This document shows, in pieces, positions 26,507-35,777 of a stretch of 64,000 bases of DNA. The DNA comes from DATDGX01 sp036521875 (GTDB taxonomy: Bacteria; Desulfobacterota; Binatia; Binatales; Binataceae), in assembly GCA_036521875.1 (NCBI GenBank), contig DATDGX010000138.1:1-64000 (forward strand). The letters run 5' to 3'. Under the pieces are notes generated by a model that saw nothing but the letters and a program-made list of their open reading frames with translations, was not told the origin of the DNA and did no database searches. Every line of letters starts with the position of its first letter. The first letter of the stretch is position 1. Position numbers and translations under genes: made by a program.

Positions 26507-27334
26507 ATGGAAACGTTTTGGCTGATGCCCGCCCTGGTCTGCTACGCGGTTTCCGCCGCGATGTTCGTGGTCGAGCGCGCGCGCGGCAAATCGCAGATGG
26601 TCGGCTACGCGGCGGCGGTGCTCGCGCTGGGCGCGGTGTTCCATGCTTTTGATCTAACCGCACGCGGATTGCAGGCGGGCAATATTCCGGTCGCCAACTT
26701 CGCGGAATCGCTTTCCTTTCTCGCGTGGCTTACCGCGCTGGCAGGGCTGGTGCTGATCGTACGTCGGCACATGGCGGTAATCGGCGCATTCGTCGCTCCC
26801 GCAGCGACGTTTGCGCTCGGCGCCTCCTCGCTTACGATGCGCGGCGGCCATCTGGTCCTGCCCCCGACGCTGCGCAGCATCTGGCTTCCGATCCACGTGA
26901 CGCTGGCGTTTTTCGGCTATGCGATGTTCGTGCTCGCGGCAATCGTGAGCCTTGTCTATTTGGTCAACGAGAAGCGGCTCAAGGCCAAGCGCCCGATGGG
27001 TCCCGCGCAAGAGCGCGCACCGAGCCTCGAGAAACTCGACCGGATCAATTATCACCTGCTCGGCTGGGGCTTCGCGATGCTGAGTCTGGCGATCTTGAGC
27101 GGCGCGATTTGGGCCGACGCGACCTGGGGGCACTTCTGGTCATGGGAGCCGAAGGAGTCGTGGTCGCTCGCAATCTGGGTGCTCTATGCGGGCCTGCTCG
27201 AGTCGCGGCTGGCGGCCGGATGGCGCGGCCGGCGCGCGGCCGCTTTGACCATCGTCGTGTTCACAGTTCTGATCGGTTCGTTCGTCGGCGTGAGCCTGAT
27301 CTTTCCCGGCAAACACGGAGGCAGCTTCGGCTAG
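26507..27334 (+). CDS. ccsA: Cytochrome c biogenesis protein CcsA/HemX-like
   Basis: 275 residues, about eight transmembrane helices. The C-terminal part carries the haem-handling tryptophan-rich segment WGHFWSWEPKESWSLAIWVL, with conserved His residues in flanking helices. In system II cytochrome maturation CcsA exports haem for attachment. HemX, a shorter homologue beside hemA, controls HemA level in Bacillus. The position directly before hemA, with only 4 bases to its start, fits either role. No CcsB is seen in the window. Confidence 0.9.
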   Translation: METFWLMPALVCYAVSAAMFVVERARGKSQMVGYAAAVLALGAVFHAFDLTARGLQAGNIPVANFAESLSFLAWLTALAGLVLIVRRHMAVIGAFVAPAATFALGASSLTMRGGHLVLPPTLRSIWLPIHVTLAFFGYAMFVLAAIVSLVYLVNEKRLKAKRPMGPAQERAPSLEKLDRINYHLLGWGFAMLSLAILSGAIWADATWGHFWSWEPKESWSLAIWVLYAGLLESRLAAGWRGRRAAALTIVVFTVLIGSFVGVSLIFPGKHGGSFG

Positions 27335-27338
27335 GGCG

Positions 27339-28718
27339 ATGGAGCAGACGCTGTTCATTGTGGGCGTGAACCATCGCACGGCAGCGGTCTCGGTGCGCGA
27401 GCGTCTCGCTTTTGCAGAGGACGAATTCGTACTCGCGCTGCGCCGTCTTAAGGAGCGCGCGCCCGCGGTTGCGGAGTGTGCGCTGCTCTCCACCTGCAAC
27501 CGGGTCGAGTTCGTCGCAGTCGCGCCTGATCCGATTCGCGCCGCTGGCGAGATCGTACAGTTCGTCGGCGCCGATCGCCGCGTCGAGCCGTCCGCGTTCG
27601 GCGACGCGCTCTACCGCTTCGAGGGCCGCGAAGCGGCGCGCCATCTGTTCCGCGTCGCCGCGAGCCTCGACTCGATGGTGGTCGGCGAGCCGCAAATTCT
27701 GGGACAGGTGAAGCTCGCCTACGCGCAGGCGGCCGAGGCCGGCACCGTCGGCCTGGTGCTGCATCGCGCATTTCACAAAGCCTTCTCGGTCGCAAAGCGG
27801 GTGCGCAGAGCGACGCTCATCGGCCACGGCTCGGTCTCGGTGAGTTCGGCTGCGGTTGCGCTCGCCAATCAAATTTTCGACACTCTCAGCGACAAGACCG
27901 TGATGCTGATGGGAGCGGGCAAGATGGCGGAGCTGACCGCGCGCCAGCTGAAGACCATCGGAATCGAGTCGCTGCTGATCACTTCGCGCACCTTCGACCG
28001 CGCTGTCGCGCTCGCACGCGAGCTCGGCGGCACCGCGGTGCCGTTCGAAAGCTACAAGCCGTATTTGCGGATCGCCGACGTCGTGATCGGTTCGGTTGCC
28101 GCGACCAGACCAATCCTCGGGCCTGACGACTTCGACCCCGTGATGCGCGAGCGCCGCTACCGCGCGATGTTTCTGATCGACCTCGGCGTGCCGCGCAACT
28201 TCGACGAGCGGCTGAACGCGCTCGAAAACGTCTACCTCTACGACATCGACGATCTCGGCAAGGCCGTCGAGCAGTCGCTCGGCGAGCGCGAACACGAAGC
28301 CGAAAAGGCCGAGGAGATTGTCGAGCTTGAGATCGAAGCGTTCTCACGATGGATGGCGGGCCTCGACCTGGTGCCGACCATCAAGGACATCCGCTACAGT
28401 ATCGAGCGCCTGCGAGAAGCTGAGCTGGGACGCCAACGCGGATGGCTCTCCGCGCTCGATCCCGCCGAGCGTGCGCGCGTCGAGCTGCTCACCCGCAGTC
28501 TTACCAACAAGTTGCTGCACCGAATTCTCGCCGGGCTGAGAAAAGGTGGCGGAGGCTCGCCGGATGCCGCCTACGCGGCGGAGATCGCGCGCCGTCTCCT
28601 GGTCGGCGAGTTCGCCGTCGGCGACGAGTTGGACGACGAGTTGCTGTTGGACGATGAATTGAACGGCATCGACGGCGACCTCGATGAGGGTGACGACGAC
28701 GGCGAGGCAGAGCGTTGA
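27339..28718 (+). CDS. hemA: Glutamyl-tRNA reductase
   Basis: 459 residues. The catalytic core reads NHRTAAVSVRERLAF, then LSTCNRVE with the thioester-forming Cys53. The NADPH domain has GAGKMAELTARQLK. The dimerisation helix region ends with an unusually acidic Asp/Glu tail (last 30 residues). It reduces Glu-tRNA to glutamate-1-semialdehyde, the first committed step of C5 tetrapyrrole synthesis. hemL is not in the window. It follows ccsA by 4 bases, indicating one transcript. Confidence 0.97.
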   Translation: MEQTLFIVGVNHRTAAVSVRERLAFAEDEFVLALRRLKERAPAVAECALLSTCNRVEFVAVAPDPIRAAGEIVQFVGADRRVEPSAFGDALYRFEGREAARHLFRVAASLDSMVVGEPQILGQVKLAYAQAAEAGTVGLVLHRAFHKAFSVAKRVRRATLIGHGSVSVSSAAVALANQIFDTLSDKTVMLMGAGKMAELTARQLKTIGIESLLITSRTFDRAVALARELGGTAVPFESYKPYLRIADVVIGSVAATRPILGPDDFDPVMRERRYRAMFLIDLGVPRNFDERLNALENVYLYDIDDLGKAVEQSLGEREHEAEKAEEIVELEIEAFSRWMAGLDLVPTIKDIRYSIERLREAELGRQRGWLSALDPAERARVELLTRSLTNKLLHRILAGLRKGGGGSPDAAYAAEIARRLLVGEFAVGDELDDELLLDDELNGIDGDLDEGDDDGEAER

Positions 28719-28755
28719 ACGCACGCGCGTATCGCCGCCGACGGCTGCAGCCCTG

Positions 28756-29739
28756 ATGGCAACAGCTCTTAAGATAGGTTCGCGTCCCAGCCAGCTCGCG
28801 CTGGCGCAGGCCGCGATCGTGCGTGAGCGGCTGATTGCGGTGATGCCGGGGCTGCAGACTGAAATTGTCGAAATCAGGACCAGCGGCGATCGGATGACCT
28901 CGGCGTCGCTCGCCAGCGTCGGCGGCAAGGGCCTCTTCATCAAAGAGCTCGAGCAGGCCTTGGCGGAGCATCGCGTCGACCTAGCAGTCCATTCGATGAA
29001 AGATCTTCCGGCCGAGCTCGCGCCGGAGTATCGAATCGCCGCGGTGCCGGAACGCGCGGACGCGCGCGATGCGATCGTGTCGCGCGACGGCCTCGCGCTC
29101 GAAAAGCTGCCGCCCGGCGCGCGCGTCGGGACCTCGTCGATACGCCGCCAATTCCAGGCGTTGAAAGTCAACCCGCACATCGCGATTTCGCCACTGCGCG
29201 GCAACGTCGACACGCGGCTCAAGCGCGTCACCGACGGCGAGCTCGACGCGGTGATTATCGCGATCGCCGGCATTCGGCGGCTATGGCGCGGAGCCGATGT
29301 AAAGCGCGGAGCCGATATAAAAGTAGTCGAGCTCGACGAGCGCGACTTCATCCCGGCCGGCGGGCAGGGCGCGCTCGCCGTCGAGACTCTGGCTGGCGCG
29401 GCGCCGGGACGCTCGGGCGATCTCGAGCGCGCGCTGGCCGCGATTGACGATCCGATTGCGCACTGCGAGACCGCGGCCGAGCGTGCATTCCTTGCGACCA
29501 TCGGCGCGTCGTGTCTGACGCCGGTCGGGGTCAGGGCGACACAGGTTGACAACCTGCTGACGATTCGCGCGATTCTGTTCAGCGCCGACGGTTTGCGCGA
29601 GCTGAATGAATCTGTCGAGGAGCCGCTCGCAGCTCCGCTCGATACCGAGCTCGCGCGCGCGGCCGCTTCCAGAGCGGGCGAGCGGCTCGGCCAGCGTATG
29701 CTCGCGCGCGGCGCGCGCGCTCTCATCGGCGATGAGTGA
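28756..29739 (+). CDS. hemC: Porphobilinogen deaminase (hydroxymethylbilane synthase)
   Basis: 327 residues. IGSRPSQLALAQA opens domain 1, and HSMKDLPAEL and GTSSIRRQFQ give the Arg/Lys-rich active site. The dipyrromethane cofactor Cys253 lies in GASCLTPVG. It joins four porphobilinogens to hydroxymethylbilane. ATG 28756 fits the family start; the longer frame overlaps hemA. Its stop overlaps the start of the cobA-hemD fusion by 8 bases. Confidence 0.97.
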   Translation: MATALKIGSRPSQLALAQAAIVRERLIAVMPGLQTEIVEIRTSGDRMTSASLASVGGKGLFIKELEQALAEHRVDLAVHSMKDLPAELAPEYRIAAVPERADARDAIVSRDGLALEKLPPGARVGTSSIRRQFQALKVNPHIAISPLRGNVDTRLKRVTDGELDAVIIAIAGIRRLWRGADVKRGADIKVVELDERDFIPAGGQGALAVETLAGAAPGRSGDLERALAAIDDPIAHCETAAERAFLATIGASCLTPVGVRATQVDNLLTIRAILFSADGLRELNESVEEPLAAPLDTELARAAASRAGERLGQRMLARGARALIGDE

Positions 29740-31300
29740 GCGCGAGGGCAGGGTCTTCCTGGTCGGCGCCGGTCCTGGCGCCGCCGATTTGATCACGATG
29801 CGCGCGGTTGACAGCCTGGAGCGCGCCGACACCGTGGTTTACGACGCGCTAGTAAATCCCGACTTGCTGCGCTTCGCGCCCAATGGCGCTGAGTTGATTT
29901 TTGCCGGCAAACGCGGTGGCGGCGGCCGCGCTTTTGAGCAGGATGATCTCAGCCAGATTCTGGTCGAGCGCGCGCGGCGCGGCGAAATCGTGGTCCGGCT
30001 CAAAGGCGGCGACCCGTTTATCTTCGGCCGCGGCGGCGAGGAGGCTGAAGCGCTCGCGGCGGCAAATGTCGCGTTTGAAATCGTGCCGGGCGTGACCTCC
30101 GCAATCGCCGGGCCGGCGTTCGCGGGAATTCCGGTGACCCATCGCGAGCGCGGTTCCTTCGTTGCGTTCGTAACCGCGCACGAGGACGAGAGCAACGCGG
30201 CTCGCCCCGCAACGCCGTGGAAAGAGCTGGCCGCGGCCGCCCGCGGACGCGGCACGCTCGTGATTCTGATGGCATCGGCGCGGATGCGCGCGGCGCTCGA
30301 GCGTCTCGAGCAAGCGGGGCTTCCCGCCGCGACTCCGGCCGCCGCCGTGCAATGGGCAACCACCGCGGCGCAGAAGACGGTGCGCGGGACAATTGAAACC
30401 CTTGCCGAGCGATGCGAACGCGCGGAGCTTGGCGCGCCTGCCGTGATCGTGGTGGGCGAGTGTGCCGGCCTGGGCGAGTATCTCCGCTGGTATGAGCGGA
30501 TGCCGTTGTTCGGGCGGCGAATCGTGGTCACGCGCACTCGCTCGCACGCGTCGGGATTTGCCCGCGACCTGCGCCGGCTCGGCGCCGAGGCGATCGAGTT
30601 TCCCACTATCGATACCGTGCCGCCGACCAGCTATACCGCGATCGACCGCGCGCTCGCGCGCCTAGCGGATTTCGACTGGATAATTTTCACCAGCGCCACC
30701 GGCGTCGAGGGTTTCATCGCGCGGCTCAAAGCGCTCGGCCGCGATATCCGCGCGATCGGAAGCGCGAAGCTCGCCGCGATCGGTCCCGCGACGGCAGCCC
30801 GCCTTGGCGACTACGCGCTCCACGTCGATGCGATGCCCACCGAGTTCCGCGCCGAGGCGATCGTCCCCGCGATCGGTGACGAGCGAATCCGCGGCGCGCG
30901 CTTCCTGATCCCGCGCGCCGAGGTCGCGCGCGAAGCGCTGCCGGAACTGCTGCGCATCAAGGGCGCGCGCGAAGTCGTGGTCGCGCCCGCCTATCGCACC
31001 GTCAAGCCGCAAGGCGCCGCCGTCGAGCGCATCCGCGAGCTCGTCGCGTCGGGATCGATAGACATGGTGACGTTCACCAGCTCGAGCACGGTCACCAATT
31101 TCTACGAGCTGGCCGGCGCGAGCGCCGCGGGCCTGAAAGCGGCGGCGATCGGTCCTATCACCGCGAAGACCGCGGCAGAGCTCGGCTTCGAGGTGGTGGT
31201 GAAGCCGGCGCAATATACGATTGCCGCGCTGACTGCCGCGATCCGCGACCATTTCTCCGCGGAAGTCGCACGGAACGTGGCCCCGAGCGGGGCTTCTTAA
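29732..31300 (+). CDS. Fused uroporphyrinogen-III C-methyltransferase / uroporphyrinogen-III synthase
   Basis: 522 residues, two enzymes in one chain. Residues 1-250 are CobA/SUMT: VFLVGAGPGAADLIT, VRLKGGDPFIFGRGGEE and PGVTSAIAGPA are its signatures. Residues about 262-515 are HemD, beginning GRRIVVTRTRSHASGFARDL and including FTSATGVEGF and FTSSSTVTNF. HemD cyclises hydroxymethylbilane to uroporphyrinogen III, and CobA methylates it to precorrin-2, the SirC substrate. Start ATG 29732 overlaps hemC. The fusion is common in Firmicutes and deltaproteobacteria-like groups. Confidence 0.95.
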   Translation: MSEREGRVFLVGAGPGAADLITMRAVDSLERADTVVYDALVNPDLLRFAPNGAELIFAGKRGGGGRAFEQDDLSQILVERARRGEIVVRLKGGDPFIFGRGGEEAEALAAANVAFEIVPGVTSAIAGPAFAGIPVTHRERGSFVAFVTAHEDESNAARPATPWKELAAAARGRGTLVILMASARMRAALERLEQAGLPAATPAAAVQWATTAAQKTVRGTIETLAERCERAELGAPAVIVVGECAGLGEYLRWYERMPLFGRRIVVTRTRSHASGFARDLRRLGAEAIEFPTIDTVPPTSYTAIDRALARLADFDWIIFTSATGVEGFIARLKALGRDIRAIGSAKLAAIGPATAARLGDYALHVDAMPTEFRAEAIVPAIGDERIRGARFLIPRAEVAREALPELLRIKGAREVVVAPAYRTVKPQGAAVERIRELVASGSIDMVTFTSSSTVTNFYELAGASAAGLKAAAIGPITAKTAAELGFEVVVKPAQYTIAALTAAIRDHFSAEVARNVAPSGAS

Positions 31301-31349
31301 CTTCACCAGCCGCTATATATAATCAGCGCATGCGGATGGTTCTCTGCTG

Positions 31350-32324
31350 ATGGCATTTCCGGTTAATCGGCCGCGGCGCTTGCGCCGCACCGAATCGCTC
31401 CGCCGGATGGTGCGCGAGACGTTGCTCGTCCCCGAGGATCTGATCCAGCCGATGTTCGTGTGTCCGGGGCGCGACGTGAAGCGGCCGATCGAGTCGATGC
31501 CGGGTGTGGCGCAGATGTCGGTCGACAATATCGTCGCCGAGGCGCGCGACACGTTCGCCGCCGGAGTGCCGGCGGTGATCCTGTTCGGAATTCCCGCGCG
31601 CAAAGACGCTCAGGGCAGCGAGGCGTGGACCGACGACGGCGAGGTGCAGCGCGCGGTCCGCGAAATCAAGGAGCGGGTGCCGGGGCTGGTGGTCATTACC
31701 GACGTGTGCCTGTGCGAGTATACCGATCACGGCCATTGCGGTGTGATCGCGGGCGGCGACGTCGACAACGACGCGACGCTCGAGCTGCTTGCGCGCGAGG
31801 CGCTTTCGCACGCGCGCGCCGGCGCCGATATCGTGGCGCCGTCCGACATGATGGACGGGAGGGTCGGCGAGATTCGCGAAGCGCTCGACGAGGACGGTTT
31901 CTCGCAAATCGCGATCATGGCGTACTCGGCGAAATTCGCATCCGCGTTCTACGGACCGTTCCGCGAGGCCGCGCAGTCGACGCCCAAGTTCGGTGACCGG
32001 CGCTCCTACCAGATGGACCCGCCCAACGGCGACGAGGCGATTCATGAAGTCGCGCTGGATTTGGAAGAAGGCGCGGACATCGTGATGGTGAAGCCGGCGC
32101 TCGCGTATCTCGACCTCATCTATCGCGTCAAGCGCGAGTTCGGCGTGCCGGTCGCGGCTTACAACGTGTCGGGCGAGTACTCGATGATCCGCGCGGCGGG
32201 AATCAACGGATGGATCGACGAGGAGCGCGCCACGATGGAAGTGCTGACCTCGATCAAGCGCGCCGGCGCCGATCTGATCCTCACTTATTTCGCCAAAGAC
32301 GTCGCGCGCAAACTGCGTCCGTAG
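31350..32324 (+). CDS. hemB: Delta-aminolevulinic acid dehydratase (porphobilinogen synthase)
   Basis: 324 residues. The zinc-binding triple cysteine is present (DVCLCEYTDHGHC). The Schiff-base lysines lie in MAYSAKFAS and MVKPALAYLD. The N-terminal RPRRLRR arm supports octamer assembly. It condenses two 5-aminolevulinate molecules to porphobilinogen. It is the last gene of the tetrapyrrole operon, 49 bases after the fusion gene. Confidence 0.97.
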   Translation: MAFPVNRPRRLRRTESLRRMVRETLLVPEDLIQPMFVCPGRDVKRPIESMPGVAQMSVDNIVAEARDTFAAGVPAVILFGIPARKDAQGSEAWTDDGEVQRAVREIKERVPGLVVITDVCLCEYTDHGHCGVIAGGDVDNDATLELLAREALSHARAGADIVAPSDMMDGRVGEIREALDEDGFSQIAIMAYSAKFASAFYGPFREAAQSTPKFGDRRSYQMDPPNGDEAIHEVALDLEEGADIVMVKPALAYLDLIYRVKREFGVPVAAYNVSGEYSMIRAAGINGWIDEERATMEVLTSIKRAGADLILTYFAKDVARKLRP

Positions 32325-32408
32325 TCTCCGCGCTCCTTCCGTGGTCCCGAGCAAAGGGTCTGAGCAGGCGATCGTGGTGGCTACGGTGGGTGCACGCGAC
32401 CTGAGCGG

Positions 32409-32576
32409 CTACCCCATAGGGGTGAGCTTGCGCGCGTCGAGATAGGATCTCACCGCCGTAGCGCTGCCTTCAGGATTCGCCAGGGCCACGTAGCCATCGG
32501 GTCGCACGAGGTAGACGGCATTGCGCCGCAGGCCGGTCCGACCCGTCTCCGGACGCCATGGAAAGACGTGCAGCGG
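32409..32576 (-). pseudogene. Detached 3' end of the FAD monooxygenase gene
   Basis: Immediately after the TAG at 32577-32579 the same reading frame remains open for 55 codons. It encodes the expected C-terminal part of a phenol-hydroxylase-type monooxygenase (VYLVRPDGYVALANPEG, then the final YLDARKLTPMG). This tail is lost unless the amber codon is read through. Confidence 0.8.
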
Positions 32577-33962
32577 CTATTTTCGCGCATCGCACACCGC
32601 CCGGAGCTCGGGCGCCGCGTCGCCGTACACGTGGACCTGCCAGTCCAGCGAAGTCAGTGGCGTGAAGTTGTTCTCGTCGCCGCGGTTCAAATCCGTCTTC
32701 ACCCATGGCAAACGGTCGCCGCCGTGAACCGTTCCCGCGCGCCCCTCGCTCAAGCTGCTTCCACGGTAGTTAACCGCCGTCTGTGAGACCGTGCGAAACA
32801 GGAAGCGTCGCACGGCCGCGAACTTGAAAAGGGCTGGGAACAAGAGCGGCACGAGGTCCAGTCGTACTAGCCGGGCGAGCGCTCCGCGGCTGGTCACTCC
32901 TGTGAAGGCCTGATCGGTCGTCGCGACCAGGCGCCGGGCAAAGGCGATTCGTTCCGGCTCGTAGCTGTCCAGGAGCGACGCGTTCGCACGCCCGTGCAGG
33001 ACGGCGGCGAGTTTCCAGGCGAGGTTCACCGCGTCGCCGATGCCGGTGTTCATGCCCTGTCCACCCACGGGACTGTGGATGTGTGCGGCGTCGCCGAGCA
33101 GGAACGCACAACCCTTGCGGAAATGATCGGCGACCCGATGGTGCACGCGGTAGGTCGAGAACCAGTTTACGCGCTGGACGTCGATACGCATCCACTCGAC
33201 CACGCGCTTGCTCACGTCGTCCCACGACAGGTTCTCAAGCTGGTGTTCGGCTTCCTCGCGCATGGTGCCGATGAGCCGCGCGCGCCCGTCGCCCTTCAAC
33301 GGGAAGACGGCGAGAAAATCGGTGGTGTCCAGCGCGACATGCAGCTCGCCGTTCATCGTCGCTCCACCCGCTTCCACGTCGGCGACATAAAAGAGGTGGG
33401 CGTACGCCCCGCCCGGGAAGCCGATGTGCAGCGCCTCGCGCACGGTGGAATGTGCGCCGTCACACCCGGCAAGGTAGGTTGCCTCGCACGCCTCCCGGGC
33501 TCCGTCGGGCCGTTTCAGGTTCGCGAGCACACGACCGGCCGCATCCTCGAAGCTCGCCAACTCCGCCCCGCGCTCGACCTCGACGCCGGACTCGGCCAGG
33601 CGATCGACTAACAAACGCTCGTGCTCGTCCTGCGGAAAGATCAACGCGTATGGGAACGGGCTGAGTCCTGCGCCCATGTAGCCGAAAACGGCGCGTGCGG
33701 CCTGCTTGCCGGATACCCAGAGATTCGCGGCGACGACCTTCCGTCCATGTTCGACGACCGCCTCCGCGAGGCCGATCTGGCTGTACAGCTCGAGCGTGCG
33801 TGCCTGCACTGCAAGCGCGCGCGAGGTCGTCCCCGGCTCTCCCGTTTTGTCGACGATCCTCACGCGCACGCCCAGCCGTGTCAGCCACAGGGCCAACACC
33901 AGGCCGGTCGGCCCCGCGCCGACGATGAGGACGTCGGTGTCGTGAATCGACGATGAACTCAT
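32577..33962 (-). CDS. FAD-dependent aromatic monooxygenase (TfdB/PheA type), truncated by amber codon
   Basis: 461 residues before the stop. The FAD-binding GxGxxG is in LIVGAGPTGLVLALWL, the DG motif in GCDGAHSTVREAL, and the GD motif in GDAAHIHSPVGGQGMNTGIGDA. This is the class A flavoprotein hydroxylase set. It would use NAD(P)H and O2 to hydroxylate an aromatic or polyketide ring. The C-terminal thioredoxin-like domain breaks at TAG 32577-32579 although its frame continues. The catalytic domains are complete, so partial activity is possible. It stands alone next to hemB in convergent orientation. Confidence 0.85.
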   Translation of the reverse strand: MSSSSIHDTDVLIVGAGPTGLVLALWLTRLGVRVRIVDKTGEPGTTSRALAVQARTLELYSQIGLAEAVVEHGRKVVAANLWVSGKQAARAVFGYMGAGLSPFPYALIFPQDEHERLLVDRLAESGVEVERGAELASFEDAAGRVLANLKRPDGAREACEATYLAGCDGAHSTVREALHIGFPGGAYAHLFYVADVEAGGATMNGELHVALDTTDFLAVFPLKGDGRARLIGTMREEAEHQLENLSWDDVSKRVVEWMRIDVQRVNWFSTYRVHHRVADHFRKGCAFLLGDAAHIHSPVGGQGMNTGIGDAVNLAWKLAAVLHGRANASLLDSYEPERIAFARRLVATTDQAFTGVTSRGALARLVRLDLVPLLFPALFKFAAVRRFLFRTVSQTAVNYRGSSLSEGRAGTVHGGDRLPWVKTDLNRGDENNFTPLTSLDWQVHVYGDAAPELRAVCDARK

Positions 33963-34031
33963 CGCCTTAAATCGTTTTCAATCAAATCGCGTAGCTGCGG
34001 TTGTTTCGGCACGATCCGGATCGCCATAAAT

Positions 34032-34799
34032 TCAACTGGCGGGCTTGGGGCGGAGGTGCGCTTCGTACCATGGGCGCATCGCGCGCAACGAGCGCATCTG
34101 ATGATACGCGAGTTCGTCGTCCGGGTAGCGATGCTCCGGGCCGAGCACGCAGCCCGCCCGCGCGTGGCATCGCGGCGCGCAATCCGGCTCGACCTCGACG
34201 CGATGCTGCAGGCACTTGGGAATGTCCCATCCGGCCGGGAAGCTCACCGCGCCAACCGGACAGGCCGGCATGCAGGAGCGCACGGTGCAGCTCGGACACG
34301 GATCGAAACCGAGGCCGTCGCCGGGTGCGTCGATCAGTTCGTCAATCAGCAGCGCCGCGCGAAACGCGATCCACGGCCCGTAGACCGGATGCACGACCAC
34401 GCCGAGGATGCTGGGTCCGGCGAGCCCCGCAGCCTTGCCCAGCTCGATAAAGTTCAAGGTGCGGCCGACTGGCGAGAACGGATAGATGATTTCGCATCGC
34501 GCGCCGGCCGCGACGGCGGCGGGCGCCGCATCGCGCTCGATTACTTCCCGCGTGAAGTCGTCGAGCGGATGCTCGCGATTCCACCATCCGGGATGCAGCT
34601 CCGCGTGGTGCTTGAGTGCGTTCCAGAACGCACTGCCGCCATTGGCGATCACGACGATCGATCGCGCCCACGGCACCATCGCGGCGGCGCGCATCGGCGG
34701 CGATGCCGAATCGTCGTAGCGCGCGACGGGAATCGCGGCGACCAGGTTCAGGCCCTGCGATGCGACCGCGGCGCGAATCGATTGAAGCGTGGTGCTCAC
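34032..34799 (-). CDS. 4Fe-4S protein related to epoxyqueuosine reductase (QueG-like)
   Basis: 255 residues. A ferredoxin-type cluster site CPSCTVRSCMPACPVG spans Cys168-Cys180, and a second cysteine set follows (CLQHR, DCAPRC, GC). The N-terminal part resembles the QueG catalytic region. It lacks the C-terminal HEAT-like extension and is shorter than QueG (about 380). A redox role with a corrinoid or tRNA substrate is possible but not shown. It starts 64 bases downstream (minus strand) of a thioesterase gene. Confidence 0.75.
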   Translation of the reverse strand: MSTTLQSIRAAVASQGLNLVAAIPVARYDDSASPPMRAAAMVPWARSIVVIANGGSAFWNALKHHAELHPGWWNREHPLDDFTREVIERDAAPAAVAAGARCEIIYPFSPVGRTLNFIELGKAAGLAGPSILGVVVHPVYGPWIAFRAALLIDELIDAPGDGLGFDPCPSCTVRSCMPACPVGAVSFPAGWDIPKCLQHRVEVEPDCAPRCHARAGCVLGPEHRYPDDELAYHQMRSLRAMRPWYEAHLRPKPAS

Positions 34800-34862
34800 G
34801 AAATCATCTTATTCGCGGTAATGAGGAACTCCGATAACGACTGCGCGATTTTGCAAATCACG

Positions 34863-35273
34863 CTATGCGATTTTGTAGGTGACCAGCGCGTCGGCGACCA
34901 GCGCGCCGGAGTCGTCGCGGATTTCCACCGTGAGGCTCGCGATACGGTTGCCCTTGCGCCGCACCGCCGCGCGCGCTGCCAGGCCGGTTTTCACGGCGAA
35001 GCCCGCGTAGTTCACCGTCATCGAGATAGTCGCGCTGCGCGAGGTCTCCGCGAGACTCCACACCGCGGCGCACGCGGCAAAATCGGCGAGCGACGCGACC
35101 GCGCCACCATGAATCGGAGCCCCGGGGCCGCCGTCGTTGAGCGCCATCAGATGATACGGCATCCGCGCGACGGCGACGCCGTCCTGCGCTGATTCGATCT
35201 TCAGTCCCAGGGCGACGGCGAACGGCGCTTTCTCGAGCGATTCGATTGCGGGACTGCGATTGGGAGCGGCCAT
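34863..35273 (-). CDS. PaaI-family hotdog thioesterase
   Basis: 136 residues. The hotdog signature GAPIHGGAVASLADFA holds the catalytic region, followed by TISMTVNYAGFAVKTG and a closing VADALVTYKI strand. The family hydrolyses acyl- or phenylacyl-CoA thioesters and works as a multimer in the cytoplasm. It lies in a minus-strand run of small genes with short gaps (26 bases to the LOG-like gene upstream). Confidence 0.9.
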   Translation of the reverse strand: MAAPNRSPAIESLEKAPFAVALGLKIESAQDGVAVARMPYHLMALNDGGPGAPIHGGAVASLADFAACAAVWSLAETSRSATISMTVNYAGFAVKTGLAARAAVRRKGNRIASLTVEIRDDSGALVADALVTYKIA

Positions 35274-35299
35274 GGGTGATTTTTAATCGGCGGGTTCTT

Positions 35300-35776
35300 T
35301 TATTTCGCTCGTGAGCGCGAGTCCATCAGGCGTAGCGCAGTCGCGACCGCATCGTGGGGCGTCGCGGCGCGCTCCAGCTCTTTGATTTCGTGCCACGAGT
35401 TGAGCGCGACGATCGGCCGCTTGAGCTTCAGCGCAAATCCGATTTCCGCGAGCGTGCCGCCTTCTCCGGCGAGCGCGATTACCGCGTCGGCGCTGGCCAC
35501 CACGATCGCATTGCGCGCCTCGCCCATTCCGGTTGCGATCGCGAATTCGATGTGCGGATTCGCGGCGCCGAGGTCGTAGCCCGGCAGAACACCGATGGTG
35601 TGGCCGCCCGCCGCGCGCGCGCCCGCCGCCGCCGCTTGCATCACGCCGCCGAGGCCGCCGTTGACCAGCACAGCGCCCGCACGAGCCACCTCGCGGCCGA
35701 CTTCGAACGCGGCGTCGCAGACTTCTTTGGGCGCGTCGCCGGCGCCGATGACGGTGATGGTGCGCGCGCGAGCCAT
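35300..35776 (-). CDS. LOG-like / TIGR00725 family protein
   Basis: 158 residues with a Rossmann-like fold. The phosphoribohydrolase loop GEGGTLAEIGFAL corresponds to the PGGxGTxxE motif of the lysine decarboxylase-like (LOG) superfamily. An N-terminal ITVIGAGDAPKEV strand and VNGGLGGVMQAAA loop are also family features. Relatives cleave cytokinin-type or purine nucleotides. The activity of the TIGR00725 branch is undetermined. Its ATG (35774-35776) directly adjoins the end of the HAD gene. Confidence 0.85.
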   Translation of the reverse strand: MARARTITVIGAGDAPKEVCDAAFEVGREVARAGAVLVNGGLGGVMQAAAAGARAAGGHTIGVLPGYDLGAANPHIEFAIATGMGEARNAIVVASADAVIALAGEGGTLAEIGFALKLKRPIVALNSWHEIKELERAATPHDAVATALRLMDSRSRAK

Positions 35777-35777
35777 G

